From Listeria cossartiae subsp. cossartiae (GTDB lineage: Bacteria > Bacillota > Bacilli > Lactobacillales > Listeriaceae), in NCBI RefSeq assembly GCF_014224155.1, contig NZ_JAASUI010000001.1, positions 1,353,200 to 1,417,199 of the forward strand: 64,000 nucleotides of DNA, given 5' to 3'. Both the position numbers and the translations under genes were made by a program. Below the pieces are notes generated by a model that was given only the letters and a program-made list of their open reading frames with translations, was not told the DNA's origin and did no database searches. The number at the start of each line of letters is the position of its first letter. Positions within the stretch are counted from its first letter, which is position 1. This document shows, one piece after another, positions 9,080 through 17,849 of this stretch.

Positions 9080-9697
9080 TTAGAAATTAACCGAAAATTC
9101 TTCCCCCGGTGTAGCTGAATCTTCCAGAACAAGAATACCTTTTTCAGCAGGTGCATCAGGAATCGCAAGTTCGCGAGCGGCACATACCATACCAAAAGAA
9201 TCTTCCCCTCGCAGGTTAGATGGTTTAATAATCAAACCACTCGGCATAACTGCACCGATTTTAGCAACAACTACTTTTTGTCCAGCTTCAATGTTCGGGG
9301 CACCACATACAATTTGCAGCACTTCTTCCCCTACATTAATCTGGCATACATTTAATTTGTCTGCATTAGGATGTTTTTCTTTCGATTCCACATAACCAAC
9401 GACAAACTTAGGAGATAAATCAGCAACGATTTCAGGTTCAAATCCCGCTTTTTCGATTACTCGATTCATTAACGCAACTAATTCTTCCGTTAATTCCACT
9501 TTCCCATTCGCTGTAATATCAAAGTATTTGGAGCTGTTAAAAATATTGAAGCCCGCTACTTCTTTTGTTTCGCGATCAAAAATGCGAGCCACGTCACCAC
9601 GACGCTCCCATTCACGATTTTCAAATGTTACTTCGCCAGTTTCGATTAGTAGAGTGTCCCCTACCCCTTTTTCATTATAAAATGCGTTTACTATCAC
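9080..9697 (-). CDS. ytpR: YtpR-like tRNA-binding-domain protein
   Basis: The 205-residue protein has a C-terminal OB-fold tRNA-binding (EMAP II/Arc1p-like) domain from about residue 95, with KEKHPNADKLNVCQINVG and QIVCGAPNIEAGQ. This fold also begins the beta subunit of phenylalanyl-tRNA synthetase, so such genes are often misannotated as pheT; the catalytic regions are absent and this protein is free-standing. The N-terminal 90 residues are a YtpR-specific domain of unknown role. It follows ytpQ by 5 bases and ytpP upstream, the same order as Bacillus ytpPQR. Confidence 0.9.
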   Translation of the reverse strand: MIVNAFYNEKGVGDTLLIETGEVTFENREWERRGDVARIFDRETKEVAGFNIFNSSKYFDITANGKVELTEELVALMNRVIEKAGFEPEIVADLSPKFVVGYVESKEKHPNADKLNVCQINVGEEVLQIVCGAPNIEAGQKVVVAKIGAVMPSGLIIKPSNLRGEDSFGMVCAARELAIPDAPAEKGILVLEDSATPGEEFSVNF

Positions 9698-9702
9698 GTC
9701 TT

Positions 9703-10503
9703 CTACTCCTTTAATCTGTTTTTTGCCATTATAAATATCGGTTCAAGTTTACCATTATTATAGACAAATGGCAAAGAGGTAATTGGTACGAGCCCATCCG
9801 CAAAGAAATCCATCGTCATATGCGCTAAAACGTCGTAACCGGTATTATCTTGAATATCACCAATAATTAAGACATCTTGATGCGGTACGGCTAGCACCAT
9901 TTCACCCGTTAGTTTCTCGCGCATTTCACGGAGAAACGCCTCATTTAGCAAGCGGCTTGCATCGTAACCATCATTTGTACGCACGAAATAAAAATCGTTA
10001 CCGTTGACCGAATCTTTTTTCAGCGGAATCTCTAGTTTAGCTAGATTACGGAAAGCAGCTTCTTTTATTTCTTTGTGTGTTAAATTCGCTTTTTCAAGCA
10101 TATTTTCTTCGATGAAACGATATGATTTCCCTAAATCGAACGCATAGAAAATTTTTGTTTCTGCTGTGTGCTCATCCGTTAACAACACTTCCCCTGCTTT
10201 CGTTTTACTAGGGAATGAAGTCGCACGGACAACCGGGTAGATATTCGACTTATTCGTTTGAAGGTCGACATTTCCCGCAGCAGCTCGAAAACCTTCTTCA
10301 ACATAATATACTATTTTTTCAATCGCAGCATCTCCATCGTTTTCGTAGTTCGCGATGATTTGCGGGATTGTTAGCGTTACTTTTTTGCCATCTTGTGTAA
10401 CCGAAAGTGCGTCATTATCTCGATTGTACGAAAACCACCGATTCGGCGCAGCTAGTTCTTTTTCTAGTCGTTCTTTCATTTTCAGCGTGGTCATTTTCGC
10501 CAT
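9703..10503 (-). CDS. ytpQ: DUF1444-family protein (YtpQ)
   Basis: A 266-residue cytosolic protein of the YtpQ/DUF1444 family, with no known enzyme activity. Recognisable stretches are [17 protein letters not shown] near the N-terminus and [20 protein letters not shown] near the C-terminus. I chose ATG at 10501-10503 (MAKMTTLK) because AGGGGAGG sits just upstream; an in-frame ATG six codons earlier would put that ribosome site inside the gene. It lies between ytpP and ytpR with 5-base spacing to ytpR, so is co-transcribed. Confidence 0.88.
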   Translation of the reverse strand: MAKMTTLKMKERLEKELAAPNRWFSYNRDNDALSVTQDGKKVTLTIPQIIANYENDGDAAIEKIVYYVEEGFRAAAGNVDLQTNKSNIYPVVRATSFPSKTKAGEVLLTDEHTAETKIFYAFDLGKSYRFIEENMLEKANLTHKEIKEAAFRNLAKLEIPLKKDSVNGNDFYFVRTNDGYDASRLLNEAFLREMREKLTGEMVLAVPHQDVLIIGDIQDNTGYDVLAHMTMDFFADGLVPITSLPFVYNNGKLEPIFIMAKNRLKE

Positions 10504-10537
10504 AGGTGCCTCCCCTTTCATAAAAAGCTGTCACTTT

Positions 10538-10849
10538 TTATATTGCAGCTAGGAAATCATTAATTTCTTCTTTTGTTTTTCTATCTTTGCTCACGAAACG
10601 CCCTACTTCTTCACCGTCTTCAAACGCTAGAAAACTAGGGATTCCAAAAATCGCTAAATCAGCGCATAAATCAATGAATTCATCTCGATCAACGTGATAA
10701 AAAGTGAAGTCTTCGTTTTCCGCTTCAATTTCCGGCATTACTGGTTCAATGTATTTACAGTCGCCACACCAATCAGCGCTAAACATGAAGACAGACTTAC
10801 CTTCTGATTTGATATCGTTAAATTGTTCTACCGATTCCAAGTTTTTCAT
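10538..10849 (-). CDS. ytpP: Thioredoxin-like protein (YtpP)
   Basis: This is a compact 103-residue thioredoxin fold with the active site ADWCGDCKYIEP (a CGDC motif in place of CGPC) and the cis-proline segment IFGIPSFLAFEDG. It has no signal peptide, so is a cytosolic thiol-disulfide oxidoreductase; its partner is unknown. GGAG lies 9 bases before ATG. First gene of the ytpP-ytpQ-ytpR run. The CGDC active site changes the redox potential relative to thioredoxin A, so it is probably not the main thioredoxin. Confidence 0.92.
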   Translation of the reverse strand: MKNLESVEQFNDIKSEGKSVFMFSADWCGDCKYIEPVMPEIEAENEDFTFYHVDRDEFIDLCADLAIFGIPSFLAFEDGEEVGRFVSKDRKTKEEINDFLAAI

Positions 10850-10925
10850 TTTGATCCGCTCCTTTTTGTTTCATTCTAGTTAAATCCTAACTTTTAGCAC
10901 GACTTTCGTCCAGAATAACGCTCAT

Positions 10926-10965
10926 GAAAAAAGTCCGGCCCATTTAAGAGCCAAACCTTTCACCT
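10926..10965 (-). terminator. Probable terminator after the small membrane protein gene
   Basis: An imperfect stem (AAAGGTTTGGC against GCCGGACTTTT, with a bulge and G-U pairs) is followed by a T run on the minus strand. Confidence 0.5.
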
Positions 10966-11178
10966 TACCTTAGAGCGCGCTTTTTTCTTTTCTAAATAAT
11001 CACCCACATAACCAAAAACCAAGGTCATCAAGCCCGCGATTAAAGTGGTGATTACCCAGCCAAGTTCTGCATCGCGAAAATACGGCATATGAGTTGCATA
11101 GCCTACTAGTGATACTAAACTCGCTGCCAAAAGCAACCAACCAACTAGCAATACCGGTTTTTTCATTATTTTACGCAT
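10960..11178 (-). CDS. Small two-helix membrane protein
   Basis: A 72-residue protein with two transmembrane helices ([20 protein letters not shown] and [19 protein letters not shown]) and a basic Lys/Arg C-terminus (KKKARSKVR). No ribosome site is visible. ATG at 11176-11178 overlaps the end of the M42 aminopeptidase gene by 8 bases, so translational coupling is likely; ATG at 11166 (68 residues) is an alternative. Function unknown. Confidence 0.7.
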   Translation of the reverse strand: MRKIMKKPVLLVGWLLLAASLVSLVGYATHMPYFRDAELGWVITTLIAGLMTLVFGYVGDYLEKKKARSKVR

Positions 11179-12244
11179 TGTTTTTAATAGTTTCAAAAGT
11201 TGTTTTATCCAAACCACGAATAAGCGTTGTAATCATTTCTTTCGCAGCAGCGTAGTCATCCACATGTAAAATCGAGTTGGATGAGTGAATATATCTAGCC
11301 GGAACACCGATTACTGCACTTGGAATCCCACTTAATGATGTGTGCACTTTACCAGCATCCGTACCACCAGGAGAAACGAAATATTGGTATGGAATTTTAT
11401 TCGTTTCCGCTGTGTCTAGTAAAAATTCACGCATACCGCGGTGCATAATCATCGTCCGATCAAAAATGCGTAATAAGAAACCTTGTCCAATTTGACCAAA
11501 TTGCGATTTATTTCCAGTTGTATCGTTGGCAGGACTGGCATCTAGCGCGAAGAATAAATCTGGTTTAATCATGTTAGCACTAACACCAGCCCCGCGAAGT
11601 CCAACCTCTTCTTGTACGTTAGCTCCAGCAAAAAGTGTATTTGGTAATGATTCACCTTTTAATTCTTTCATAAGTTCGATTGCAAGACCAACGCCGTAAC
11701 GATTATCCCATGCTTTTGCTAAAATTTTCTTCGGATTGGCAAGTGGTGTGAATTCTGCTACCGGAACGATAAATTGCCCAGGTTTAATACCGATTTTTTC
11801 TGCATCCGCTTTATCATCTGCACCAATATCAATCAGCAAGTTTTTAGGATCTGTCGGTTTGCTACGTTCTGCTTCCGATAATAAATGTGGCGGAACAGAT
11901 GCAACTACGCCAATTACTGGACCATTCGGCGCCATAATTTGCACTCGTTGTGCTTGTAAAACTTGTGGATTCCAACCACCGATTGTTTGAAAACGGATTA
12001 AACCATTGTCCGTAATTTGCGTGACCATAAAGCCAACTTCATCCATATGAGCCGCAACAAGCACACGCGGGCCCTCTTCTGCTCCGTGACGCACGCCAAA
12101 AATGCCACCTAAGCCATCTTGAATAATTTCATCGGAAACTGGTTCAAGTTCTTTTCGCATAAAAGCACGAATTCGATGTTCATCGCCCGAAGTCCCTTGA
12201 AGTTCCGTTAATTCTTTAAACATTGCTAACGTTTCTTTTTCCAT
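11171..12244 (-). CDS. M42-family aminopeptidase (YtoP-like)
   Basis: A 357-residue metalloaminopeptidase of the M42 family (glutamyl aminopeptidase/tetrahedral aminopeptidase type), cytosolic, which trims peptides with two bound metals. Metal-ligand blocks are visible: [44 protein letters not shown] and the late PARYIHSS. In Bacillus, ytoP lies in the same place next to ytpP and ytzB. An extended -10 promoter is about 35 bases upstream of the start. Confidence 0.94.
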   Translation of the reverse strand: MEKETLAMFKELTELQGTSGDEHRIRAFMRKELEPVSDEIIQDGLGGIFGVRHGAEEGPRVLVAAHMDEVGFMVTQITDNGLIRFQTIGGWNPQVLQAQRVQIMAPNGPVIGVVASVPPHLLSEAERSKPTDPKNLLIDIGADDKADAEKIGIKPGQFIVPVAEFTPLANPKKILAKAWDNRYGVGLAIELMKELKGESLPNTLFAGANVQEEVGLRGAGVSANMIKPDLFFALDASPANDTTGNKSQFGQIGQGFLLRIFDRTMIMHRGMREFLLDTAETNKIPYQYFVSPGGTDAGKVHTSLSGIPSAVIGVPARYIHSSNSILHVDDYAAAKEMITTLIRGLDKTTFETIKNNA

Positions 12245-12278
12245 TAATAATCATCTCTTTCCGTCTGAAATCTCTCTT

Positions 12279-12287
12279 ATTATAGCA
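12279..12287 (-). promoter_or_regulatory. Extended -10 promoter of the M42 gene
   Basis: TGCTATAAT on the minus strand, with no clear -35 box. Position fits the M42 aminopeptidase gene. Confidence 0.55.
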
Positions 12288-12370
12288 AATAATATCTGTT
12301 TCCGCTCGCCTCACTTCTCCATTTTTCGGAAAGCGCGTTCAAAAATCCTTTTATAATCAAAAATTTGTAG

Positions 12371-12376
12371 TATAAT
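12371..12376 (+). promoter_or_regulatory. -10 box of the ytzB-like gene
   Basis: A perfect TATAAT about 65 bases upstream of the start; the -35 region is weak. Confidence 0.5.
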
Positions 12377-12441
12377 GATTAAAAGAGATGTTCCGAGGAG
12401 CATCTTTTAAAAAGAATAGGAAACACTAGGGAGGAAAAGCG

Positions 12442-12753
12442 ATGAACTGGAAAGCTTTCATTGCAGGCGTTGGAGCAGGAGCGGCGGCTGGACACCTTGT
12501 TTATCATTATTTACTTAGCGATAAAACAATTTCAGGGGATGTCATCTTAGAGAATGTCAAAGATGCATTCAAACAAGAAGGACCAATTGAAGGTTCTTGG
12601 ATTCAACTTAAAAAGCAACATTACAAAAAATTCGCGATTGACACTTTCGTTTACCACGGCGGAATTACATGTATTCGCGAAGGCGAGAAAAAGCAATTTG
12701 AATTTATCGCAGACGCTAACACAGGAACAATCATTGATGTATATTTAGCATAA
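12442..12753 (+). CDS. ytzB: YtzB-like PepSY-type small protein
   Basis: This 103-residue protein begins with a glycine/alanine-rich hydrophobic stretch (AFIAGVGAGAAAGHLVYHYL) that may anchor it in the membrane, followed by a PepSY-like alpha/beta domain (EGEKKQFEFIADANTGTIID). Bacillus ytzB sits at the same site beside ytoP. Its role is unknown; PepSY domains are usually regulatory or inhibitory toward proteases. GGGAGG precedes ATG. It is transcribed alone and divergently from the aminopeptidase. Confidence 0.83.
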   Translation: MNWKAFIAGVGAGAAAGHLVYHYLLSDKTISGDVILENVKDAFKQEGPIEGSWIQLKKQHYKKFAIDTFVYHGGITCIREGEKKQFEFIADANTGTIIDVYLA

Positions 12754-12756
12754 AAT

Positions 12757-12791
12757 TAAAAACGACTACCCATTTTTGGGAGTCGTTTTTT
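12757..12791. terminator. Bidirectional terminator
   Basis: AAAAACGACT and CCCA pair with TGGG and AGTCGTTTTT around TTTT. It serves ytzB and the convergent CsoR-like gene; the T run overlaps the stop codon of the latter. Confidence 0.88.
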
Positions 12792-13039
12792 TAACGGATA
12801 AAACTATCGATTTTCTTTTTGATGATCGCTTCATCCGTTTCGCCTTGTTCGATTAATTCTTTCATTTGCTCGGTATAAATTAGTTTTGCAGCGGCGTCCA
12901 TCGCTTTTTTCACCGCAGCTATTTGTTGCATAATCGTTTCTAAATCACGTTCGTCTTCTGTCATGTTTTTGATTGAACGCACGTGTCCTTCTATCTTAGC
13001 AAACCTCGTTACTAATGCTTTCTTTTGATCGCTGTCCAT
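12791..13039 (-). CDS. CsoR/DUF156-family protein lacking all cysteines
   Basis: An 82-residue all-helical protein of the CsoR/RcnR/FrmR (DUF156) repressor family, recognised by RFAKIEGHVRSIKNMTEDER and QQIAAVKKAMDAAAKLI. Members usually sense Cu(I), Ni/Co, persulfide or formaldehyde through a Cys at the start of helix 2 and a His/Cys pair in the next helix. Here there is no cysteine at all, and the equivalent positions read DLETIM and YTEQMKE. Its ligand therefore cannot be that of CsoR, CstR or FrmR. GGGG lies 6 bases before the ATG chosen at 13037-13039. It stands alone, with no transporter or dehydrogenase next to it. Confidence 0.85.
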   Translation of the reverse strand: MDSDQKKALVTRFAKIEGHVRSIKNMTEDERDLETIMQQIAAVKKAMDAAAKLIYTEQMKELIEQGETDEAIIKKKIDSFIR

Positions 13040-13147
13040 ATATACCCCCATATAGTATATTTACTTACAACCCCCTACCCAGGTTGCCTTTTTGGCTTTA
13101 TTTAATGCTTTTCAACTTATATAATACCACAAAATAAAAATACCCTC

Positions 13148-13175
13148 AAAAAAAGAAGCGGGATTACCGCTTCTT
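13148..13175 (-). terminator. Terminator after the YtnP-like gene
   Basis: AAGAAGCGG and CCGCTTCTT pair around a 6-base loop, followed by a T run on the minus strand; the stem starts within the stop codon. Confidence 0.88.
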
Positions 13176-14025
13176 AATTTCGATATGCTATTTTCAATTC
13201 GGATTCGACTTCCCCATTTTCGCCAATTTTAACTGCTCGAAATCTTGCATCATGGTAGGATAAAAACCAGTAATTTTGCCCGAAAGTCTGTTTGAAAATT
13301 GTCTGTTTCGCGGAAATAGATGTCATTGGATAATCATCATAAGCAGTTACCCAAAGGACATTTTGATGCGCGAATGTCGGGAAAATATCCGCCATATGAA
13401 TCGCCTTCTCGCCGTCCGACTCGAACCAAATGACAGAATGCCCGTTGCTATGTCCGCCAGTATGGGTCATTTTGATTGCATCATCAAACACTTTTTCTTG
13501 TGTAAATGTGCGAACTTGTCCTTCTATCGCTTTCCAGTTTTCTTGCCAATAAGTTGCTTTTGAACGAATATTAGGGTGACACATTTCATCCCACTCCACC
13601 TCCGAAGTCCAAATTTCCGCATTCGGGAAAATCGAGTAATAATCGCCCTCTTTTGATATACCAGTGAGGCCTAACACATGATCAAAATGTAAATGTGTCA
13701 TTAAAACATAATCGATATCTTCTGGAGCAATACCTAATTCGGCCAAGTCTTCCAGCACAAATGATTCTTCTGTCACGCCATAATTACGCTTTTGCTTTTC
13801 GGTTAATCGACCGTTCCCTAGCCCACTATCGATTAGATAATTTTTTCCTAAATACTGAAAAAACATGGGATCGGTTACGTTAGCCAGTTGATTTTTTTCA
13901 TTTGCTGGATATTTTTTCTCCCACAAAGGTTTTGGCACAACGCCGAACATTGCCCCGCCATCAAAATGAGTATAACCGCCACGCAACCAATAGATGTTGA
14001 TTTCTCCAATTTGAATGGAATCCAC
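13174..14025 (-). CDS. ytnP: Metallo-beta-lactamase-fold lactonase (YtnP-like)
   Basis: A 283-residue MBL-fold hydrolase. The zinc motif HxHxDH is present as MTHLHFDHVLG, with later ligands in HTGGHSNGHS and MADIFPT. Bacillus YtnP, next to trmB/ytmP as here, degrades acyl-homoserine-lactone-type signals and interferes with Streptomyces development, so a quorum-quenching lactonase is the best guess; substrate cannot be read from sequence. The start is GTG at 14023-14025 with GGGGGCG 6-7 bases upstream. No signal peptide. Confidence 0.85.
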   Translation of the reverse strand: MDSIQIGEINIYWLRGGYTHFDGGAMFGVVPKPLWEKKYPANEKNQLANVTDPMFFQYLGKNYLIDSGLGNGRLTEKQKRNYGVTEESFVLEDLAELGIAPEDIDYVLMTHLHFDHVLGLTGISKEGDYYSIFPNAEIWTSEVEWDEMCHPNIRSKATYWQENWKAIEGQVRTFTQEKVFDDAIKMTHTGGHSNGHSVIWFESDGEKAIHMADIFPTFAHQNVLWVTAYDDYPMTSISAKQTIFKQTFGQNYWFLSYHDARFRAVKIGENGEVESELKIAYRN

Positions 14026-14045
14026 TTTTAACGCCCCCTCAAAAA

Positions 14046-14078
14046 ATAAAAACCAGATGCAGCAGATGCACCTGGTTA
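14046..14078 (-). terminator. Terminator after trmB
   Basis: AACCAGGTGCA and TGCATCTGGTT pair (one G-U) around TCTGC, then a T-rich tail on the minus strand. Confidence 0.85.
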
Positions 14079-14084
14079 TCCTAG

Positions 14085-14729
14085 TTAATTTCTATCAAAT
14101 TTTGCTTCAAGACGATAGATCGGGAATCCTTTCGCTGAAAATTTTTCTTCGTATTCAGTTTTGATATTCCCTTCGTAATCGCTGTTATGCAAATCAAGTG
14201 AAACGAATGTTAGTAACATGTTGTATTCTGAAAATGCCACTAACGAATATTCGAATAAACTACGGTTATCGGTTTTGAAATGAATCTCCCCCGCTTTTGG
14301 TAACAGTCGTTCATAAATCGTTAAGAATGTCGGATTTGTTAAGCGACGTTTTGTATGGCGCTTTTTCGGCCATGGATCAGAGAAATTTAAATAAATTTGT
14401 GCAATTTCTCCTTTTTCGAAGCATTCTTCTAGTAATTTTGCATCTCTTGCAACAAGGCGCAAATTAGGAACGTCTGCTTCGATTGCTTTATCCAGCGCAG
14501 AAACGAGGACACTTTCAATCATTTCGATACCAATATAATTGATTTCCGGATTCGCTTTTGCCATGCCACTAATAAATTGACCTTTACCAGAACCGATTTC
14601 GATATGAATAGGATTATTATTGCCAAACACTTCTTGCCAACGACCTTTAAAATCTTCTGGGTTTTTGATGTAAATTGCTGGAAATTCTTCCAAACGATCT
14701 TTTGCCCATGGTTTATGTTTTACACGCAT
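14085..14729 (-). CDS. trmB: tRNA (guanine-N7-)-methyltransferase
   Basis: TrmB methylates G46 in the variable loop of tRNAs using S-adenosylmethionine. The 214-residue protein has the SAM-binding loop [13 protein letters not shown] (near residue 42), the family signature [16 protein letters not shown] (near 115-130) and the C-terminal [18 protein letters not shown]. Length is typical. It follows ytmP by 6 bases on the same strand, the gene order of Bacillus ytmP-ytmQ. Confidence 0.96.
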   Translation of the reverse strand: MRVKHKPWAKDRLEEFPAIYIKNPEDFKGRWQEVFGNNNPIHIEIGSGKGQFISGMAKANPEINYIGIEMIESVLVSALDKAIEADVPNLRLVARDAKLLEECFEKGEIAQIYLNFSDPWPKKRHTKRRLTNPTFLTIYERLLPKAGEIHFKTDNRSLFEYSLVAFSEYNMLLTFVSLDLHNSDYEGNIKTEYEEKFSAKGFPIYRLEAKFDRN

Positions 14730-14735
14730 CTTTCT

Positions 14736-15509
14736 TTACACCTCATCATCTTCTATTGCATTTTGAAAAATTTGTTTTGCTCGTTCATTTGCTTCATCGG
14801 ATTGGTCCGTTGTAAGTTGCATCACTGTTTGGCAAATGGTGTACCACTTTAATTTGCGATGTAATTCAACCGTTAGCGTGGTGCCGTAATTAGCTAGCCA
14901 GCGCTCCCAATCTTTTCGCGGAATGTATTGATACAAAATCATGCCGATATCGTTCGCGGCATCAGCAAGCATCGCGCCATCCCAATCGACAAGAAACAGT
15001 TCATTTTCCTCAGAAATAATCCAATTATTATGATTAACATCCCCGTGACAAACGACGTAATCAGTCGTTTCCACTACAGGAATATTTGCTTCTAAATAGT
15101 GAATCGCTGCTGTTATTTCTTCCGTAGTATCTTCTGTTCCAGCTTTTACAAGTTTCAACAGTTGATCCGCCGAAAAATAGCAGTTTTCGATTTTGGCTAG
15201 CATATGTTGCAAGTTTTCTGATTGATGGATTTTGGCTAATAGTTGTGCCACTCTTGGTCCAACCATTTCTTCACGCGTTAAAATATGGCAATTGACCCAT
15301 TTTTGCGCAGTGATGACATCGCCATTCTCCACCCGTCTCGTCCAAACTAGCTTCGGTACAATGTTTTCTACGGAAAGCGCAGCTAAAAAAGGCGAAGAAT
15401 TTCTTTTTAAAAAGAATTTTTCGTCTTCATGTGTTGCAACGAATGCTTGGCCAGTTTCCCCTCCGGCCGGGGCTATGTCATATTCTCTCCCAAAAAAGTC
15501 ATTTTTCAT
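14736..15509 (-). CDS. ytmP: Aminoglycoside phosphotransferase-fold kinase (YtmP)
   Basis: A 257-residue APH/choline-kinase-fold protein. The catalytic loop is CHGDVNHNNW (near residue 150), with the metal-binding LVDWDGA about 17 residues later. The substrate is unknown; choline/ethanolamine or small-molecule kinases share this fold. It is the first gene of a two-gene operon with trmB, conserved in Bacillus, so a role linked to tRNA or cell-wall metabolism has been suggested only by position. AGGTG precedes ATG at longish spacing. Confidence 0.87.
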   Translation of the reverse strand: MKNDFFGREYDIAPAGGETGQAFVATHEDEKFFLKRNSSPFLAALSVENIVPKLVWTRRVENGDVITAQKWVNCHILTREEMVGPRVAQLLAKIHQSENLQHMLAKIENCYFSADQLLKLVKAGTEDTTEEITAAIHYLEANIPVVETTDYVVCHGDVNHNNWIISEENELFLVDWDGAMLADAANDIGMILYQYIPRKDWERWLANYGTTLTVELHRKLKWYTICQTVMQLTTDQSDEANERAKQIFQNAIEDDEV

Positions 15510-15675
15510 CTACATGCACACCTTTTACTAGCTCTTTGCAACTTCATTATCCCTCGTTTATTTCACTTCCGAACAAATAGGTAACTATTCATGATTTTAC
15601 TTCTCTTAGCCTTACTAGTCAAGTCAACATATGTTCGTTCTACACATTTTTTTACAGTTTTACGTTATTTATACA

Positions 15676-15712
15676 AAAAAAGGACATTCCATACAAGCAG
15701 AATGCCCTTTTT
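15676..15712 (-). terminator. Terminator after the MFS gene
   Basis: AAAAAGGGCATTC and GAATGTCCTTTTT pair around a 10-base loop, with a T run on the minus strand. Confidence 0.85.
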
Positions 15713-15718
15713 CAATTT

Positions 15719-17188
15719 TTAAGCTTCTTCAGTTTTAGTCACGATTGGTTCCATTGCACTTCTATTTTTTTGAATAAATAACGCTAGGATGCAAGCGACA
15801 ACGGAAAGAATTCCAGCAACTAAAAAGGCTGTTTCAATTCCGTGGATAAGCACGTGATTCGCAATTTCCGTTTTCGTTTTGCCAATCACATCGGCTGGTC
15901 CAAGTTTATCCGCAAAGCTCGCGGCACTTTTGGACATGACAGTAATCAGTGCTGCTGTACCAATCGATCCGGCAACTTGACGCATCGTATTGAACATCGC
16001 TGAACCATGGGATGCTAGTTTTAATGGTAGTGAATTGAGTGCCGCCGTTTGTAGTGGCATCATCACCATCGCCATACCCGCCGAACGGATAGTTTGCACG
16101 ATAATGATAAAAGTTAATGTGGTCGATTCGTCCAGATTTGTAAACATGAATGTCGAACCGGCCATAATAATCAAACCGACTAATGATAAATACTTAGCCC
16201 CAAAACGGTCAAACATCACCCCGGTGACCGGAGAAAGTACGGCCGTGACGAGTGCGCCCGGCAAGAGAACCAAGCCTGATTCAAGCGGCGAAAATCCTCT
16301 AACAGTTTGCAAGAAAATTGGTAGTAGCAACATTCCGCCAAATAATCCCATCACAACGAAAAAACTAATCGCGGTTGTTAAAGCAAATGTTGGATATTTA
16401 AATACTCTAAAGTTAAGCAGTGGTGCTTTGTTGCTTGTTTGATAACGAATAAATATTCCTAATACAACTAGACCCAGAATAATAAAGCCAGCTACTTTCC
16501 AAGTGAGCCAATCATGGTCTCCGGCATTACTAAATCCAAGTAACAAGCTTCCGAACCCGACTGTCGACATAATAACACCCAATATGTCGAGTTTCGGGAA
16601 CGTTCTTTTTCCGACATTTTTAAGTAAGAAAATCGCTACGACAATATCAAGTATCGCGAATGGAATAATAATAAAGAATAAATTGCGCCAATCATATTGT
16701 TGCACGATCCAACCAGAAAGCGTCGGGCCAATCGCGGGCGCAAAGTTCATGGCAAGACCAATTAAGCCCATTGCCCGCCCTCTTCGTTCCATTGGGAATA
16801 AATTTAATACGACAACGGTTAGTAGCGGCATAACAATCCCGGCACCAATCGCTTGTACCATACGACCAGCAATAAGCATCGTATAATCTGTTGCAAATCC
16901 GCCAATCGCTGTACCAATCGCAAAGGTAATCATCGCAAATAAGTAAAGTTGACGCGTTGTAAATCGTTCAATTAAAAAGGCCGTCATCGGAATCATGACA
17001 CCATTGACTAACATAAATCCAGTCGACAACCATTGCCCTTGACTGGCTGTAATTCCAAAATCTTTCATAATACTTGGTAGCGCGACATTCATCAACGTTT
17101 GGTTGAGAATCGTAACAAAGGCGCCCATAAGCATAACAATCAAAATACCATTACGCTTCACTGATGTACTTGCTGCTTTCATATTCAA
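15719..17188 (-). CDS. MFS multidrug efflux transporter, DHA2 (EmrB/QacA) family
   Basis: The 489-residue protein has about 14 hydrophobic segments, typical for the DHA2 14-helix drug:proton antiporters. The motif C region (GIVMPLLTVVVLNLFPMERRGRAMGL) and motif D1 near the N-terminus (LNQTLMNVALPSIMKDFG) are visible. It exports drugs or toxic compounds across the membrane; the substrate is unknown. Its start overlaps the stop of the upstream marR gene by 4 bases, so both are made from one regulated message. Confidence 0.93.
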   Translation of the reverse strand: MNMKAASTSVKRNGILIVMLMGAFVTILNQTLMNVALPSIMKDFGITASQGQWLSTGFMLVNGVMIPMTAFLIERFTTRQLYLFAMITFAIGTAIGGFATDYTMLIAGRMVQAIGAGIVMPLLTVVVLNLFPMERRGRAMGLIGLAMNFAPAIGPTLSGWIVQQYDWRNLFFIIIPFAILDIVVAIFLLKNVGKRTFPKLDILGVIMSTVGFGSLLLGFSNAGDHDWLTWKVAGFIILGLVVLGIFIRYQTSNKAPLLNFRVFKYPTFALTTAISFFVVMGLFGGMLLLPIFLQTVRGFSPLESGLVLLPGALVTAVLSPVTGVMFDRFGAKYLSLVGLIIMAGSTFMFTNLDESTTLTFIIIVQTIRSAGMAMVMMPLQTAALNSLPLKLASHGSAMFNTMRQVAGSIGTAALITVMSKSAASFADKLGPADVIGKTKTEIANHVLIHGIETAFLVAGILSVVACILALFIQKNRSAMEPIVTKTEEA

Positions 17189-17625
17189 TCTCGTGCACCT
17201 TCCCTTTCCAAAATAGTAATAATCTCTTGGTGCATTTCTAGCATTTCTTTCAATCTATCTTCGCCGATTTCTAAGATAGGCTCTAAACGATTAAAGAAAA
17301 CATGATACGTTTCTGCTGCTTTCGTAGCTCCTTTTTCCGTTAATTCTAAGCTGAGTGCACGGCGGTTCGTTTCATTTCTTGTCCGTTTCAAAAATCCCGC
17401 TTTCACTAATCGATCTACAATGCCGGATACCGTACTTTTTCCAAGCTTCATTCGTTCTGCTAATTCACCAAGCGTTAATTCTGACTCTCTTTGTAATTCT
17501 CTGATTGCGAGTAATTGTGTCGTTGTAATTTCTCGATTTGCTGCTTCTTCTGCCAACACATGATGCGTTTTTCGTTGTACTTCGCGAAAAGAGAAAATAA
17601 CCTCTTTCACTAATTTTTCATCCAT
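17185..17625 (-). CDS. MarR-family transcriptional repressor
   Basis: A 146-residue winged-helix protein with the MarR reading head ELTLGELAERMKLGKSTVSG and the wing RTRNETNRRALSLELTEKG. MarR proteins bind palindromes as dimers and release on binding phenolic or drug ligands. Upstream are a textbook promoter and a 29-bp inverted repeat just after the -10, so it very likely represses itself and the efflux gene it overlaps. GGAGGG precedes ATG. Confidence 0.95.
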   Translation of the reverse strand: MDEKLVKEVIFSFREVQRKTHHVLAEEAANREITTTQLLAIRELQRESELTLGELAERMKLGKSTVSGIVDRLVKAGFLKRTRNETNRRALSLELTEKGATKAAETYHVFFNRLEPILEIGEDRLKEMLEMHQEIITILEREGARD

Positions 17626-17642
17626 TGACTTCCCTCCGTACC

Positions 17643-17671
17643 GTTCGCTTGCAAATATTTCGTATGCGAAC
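17643..17671. promoter_or_regulatory. Operator-like palindrome for the MarR repressor
   Basis: GTTCGC and GCGAAC frame a 29-bp imperfect inverted repeat (inner TTGCAAA against TTTCGTA) positioned from about +8 of the marR transcript, an ideal place for autorepression. Confidence 0.75.
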
Positions 17672-17685
17672 TATTAGCCTTTTGA

Positions 17686-17714
17686 ATTATACACCTCAGA
17701 AAAAATTTGTCAAT
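17686..17714 (-). promoter_or_regulatory. Consensus promoter of the marR-MFS operon
   Basis: Perfect TTGACA (17709-17714), 17-base spacer, perfect TATAAT (17686-17691) on the minus strand. So strong a promoter suggests the operon is held off by repression. Confidence 0.9.
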
Positions 17715-17813
17715 TGCTTGAAGCGGCACTTTTCGGACTGAAAGCGGAGCCAACGACGTAGTTGCAACATTTTAAAAAAGTTATATAAATTTTTACATAG
17801 GGTGATGGGCAGA

Positions 17814-17843
17814 AAAAAACCTTCCTAAAAACTAGGAAGGTTT
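17814..17843 (-). terminator. Terminator after dat
   Basis: AAAACCTTCCTA and TAGGAAGGTTTT pair around a 5-base loop; T run on the minus strand. Confidence 0.9.
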
Positions 17844-17849
17844 TAACCA

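Noticed and set aside
9080..9697. Annotation as phenylalanyl-tRNA synthetase beta subunit
   Set aside because: Only the N-terminal tRNA-binding OB fold is shared; the protein is 205 residues and lacks all synthetase domains.
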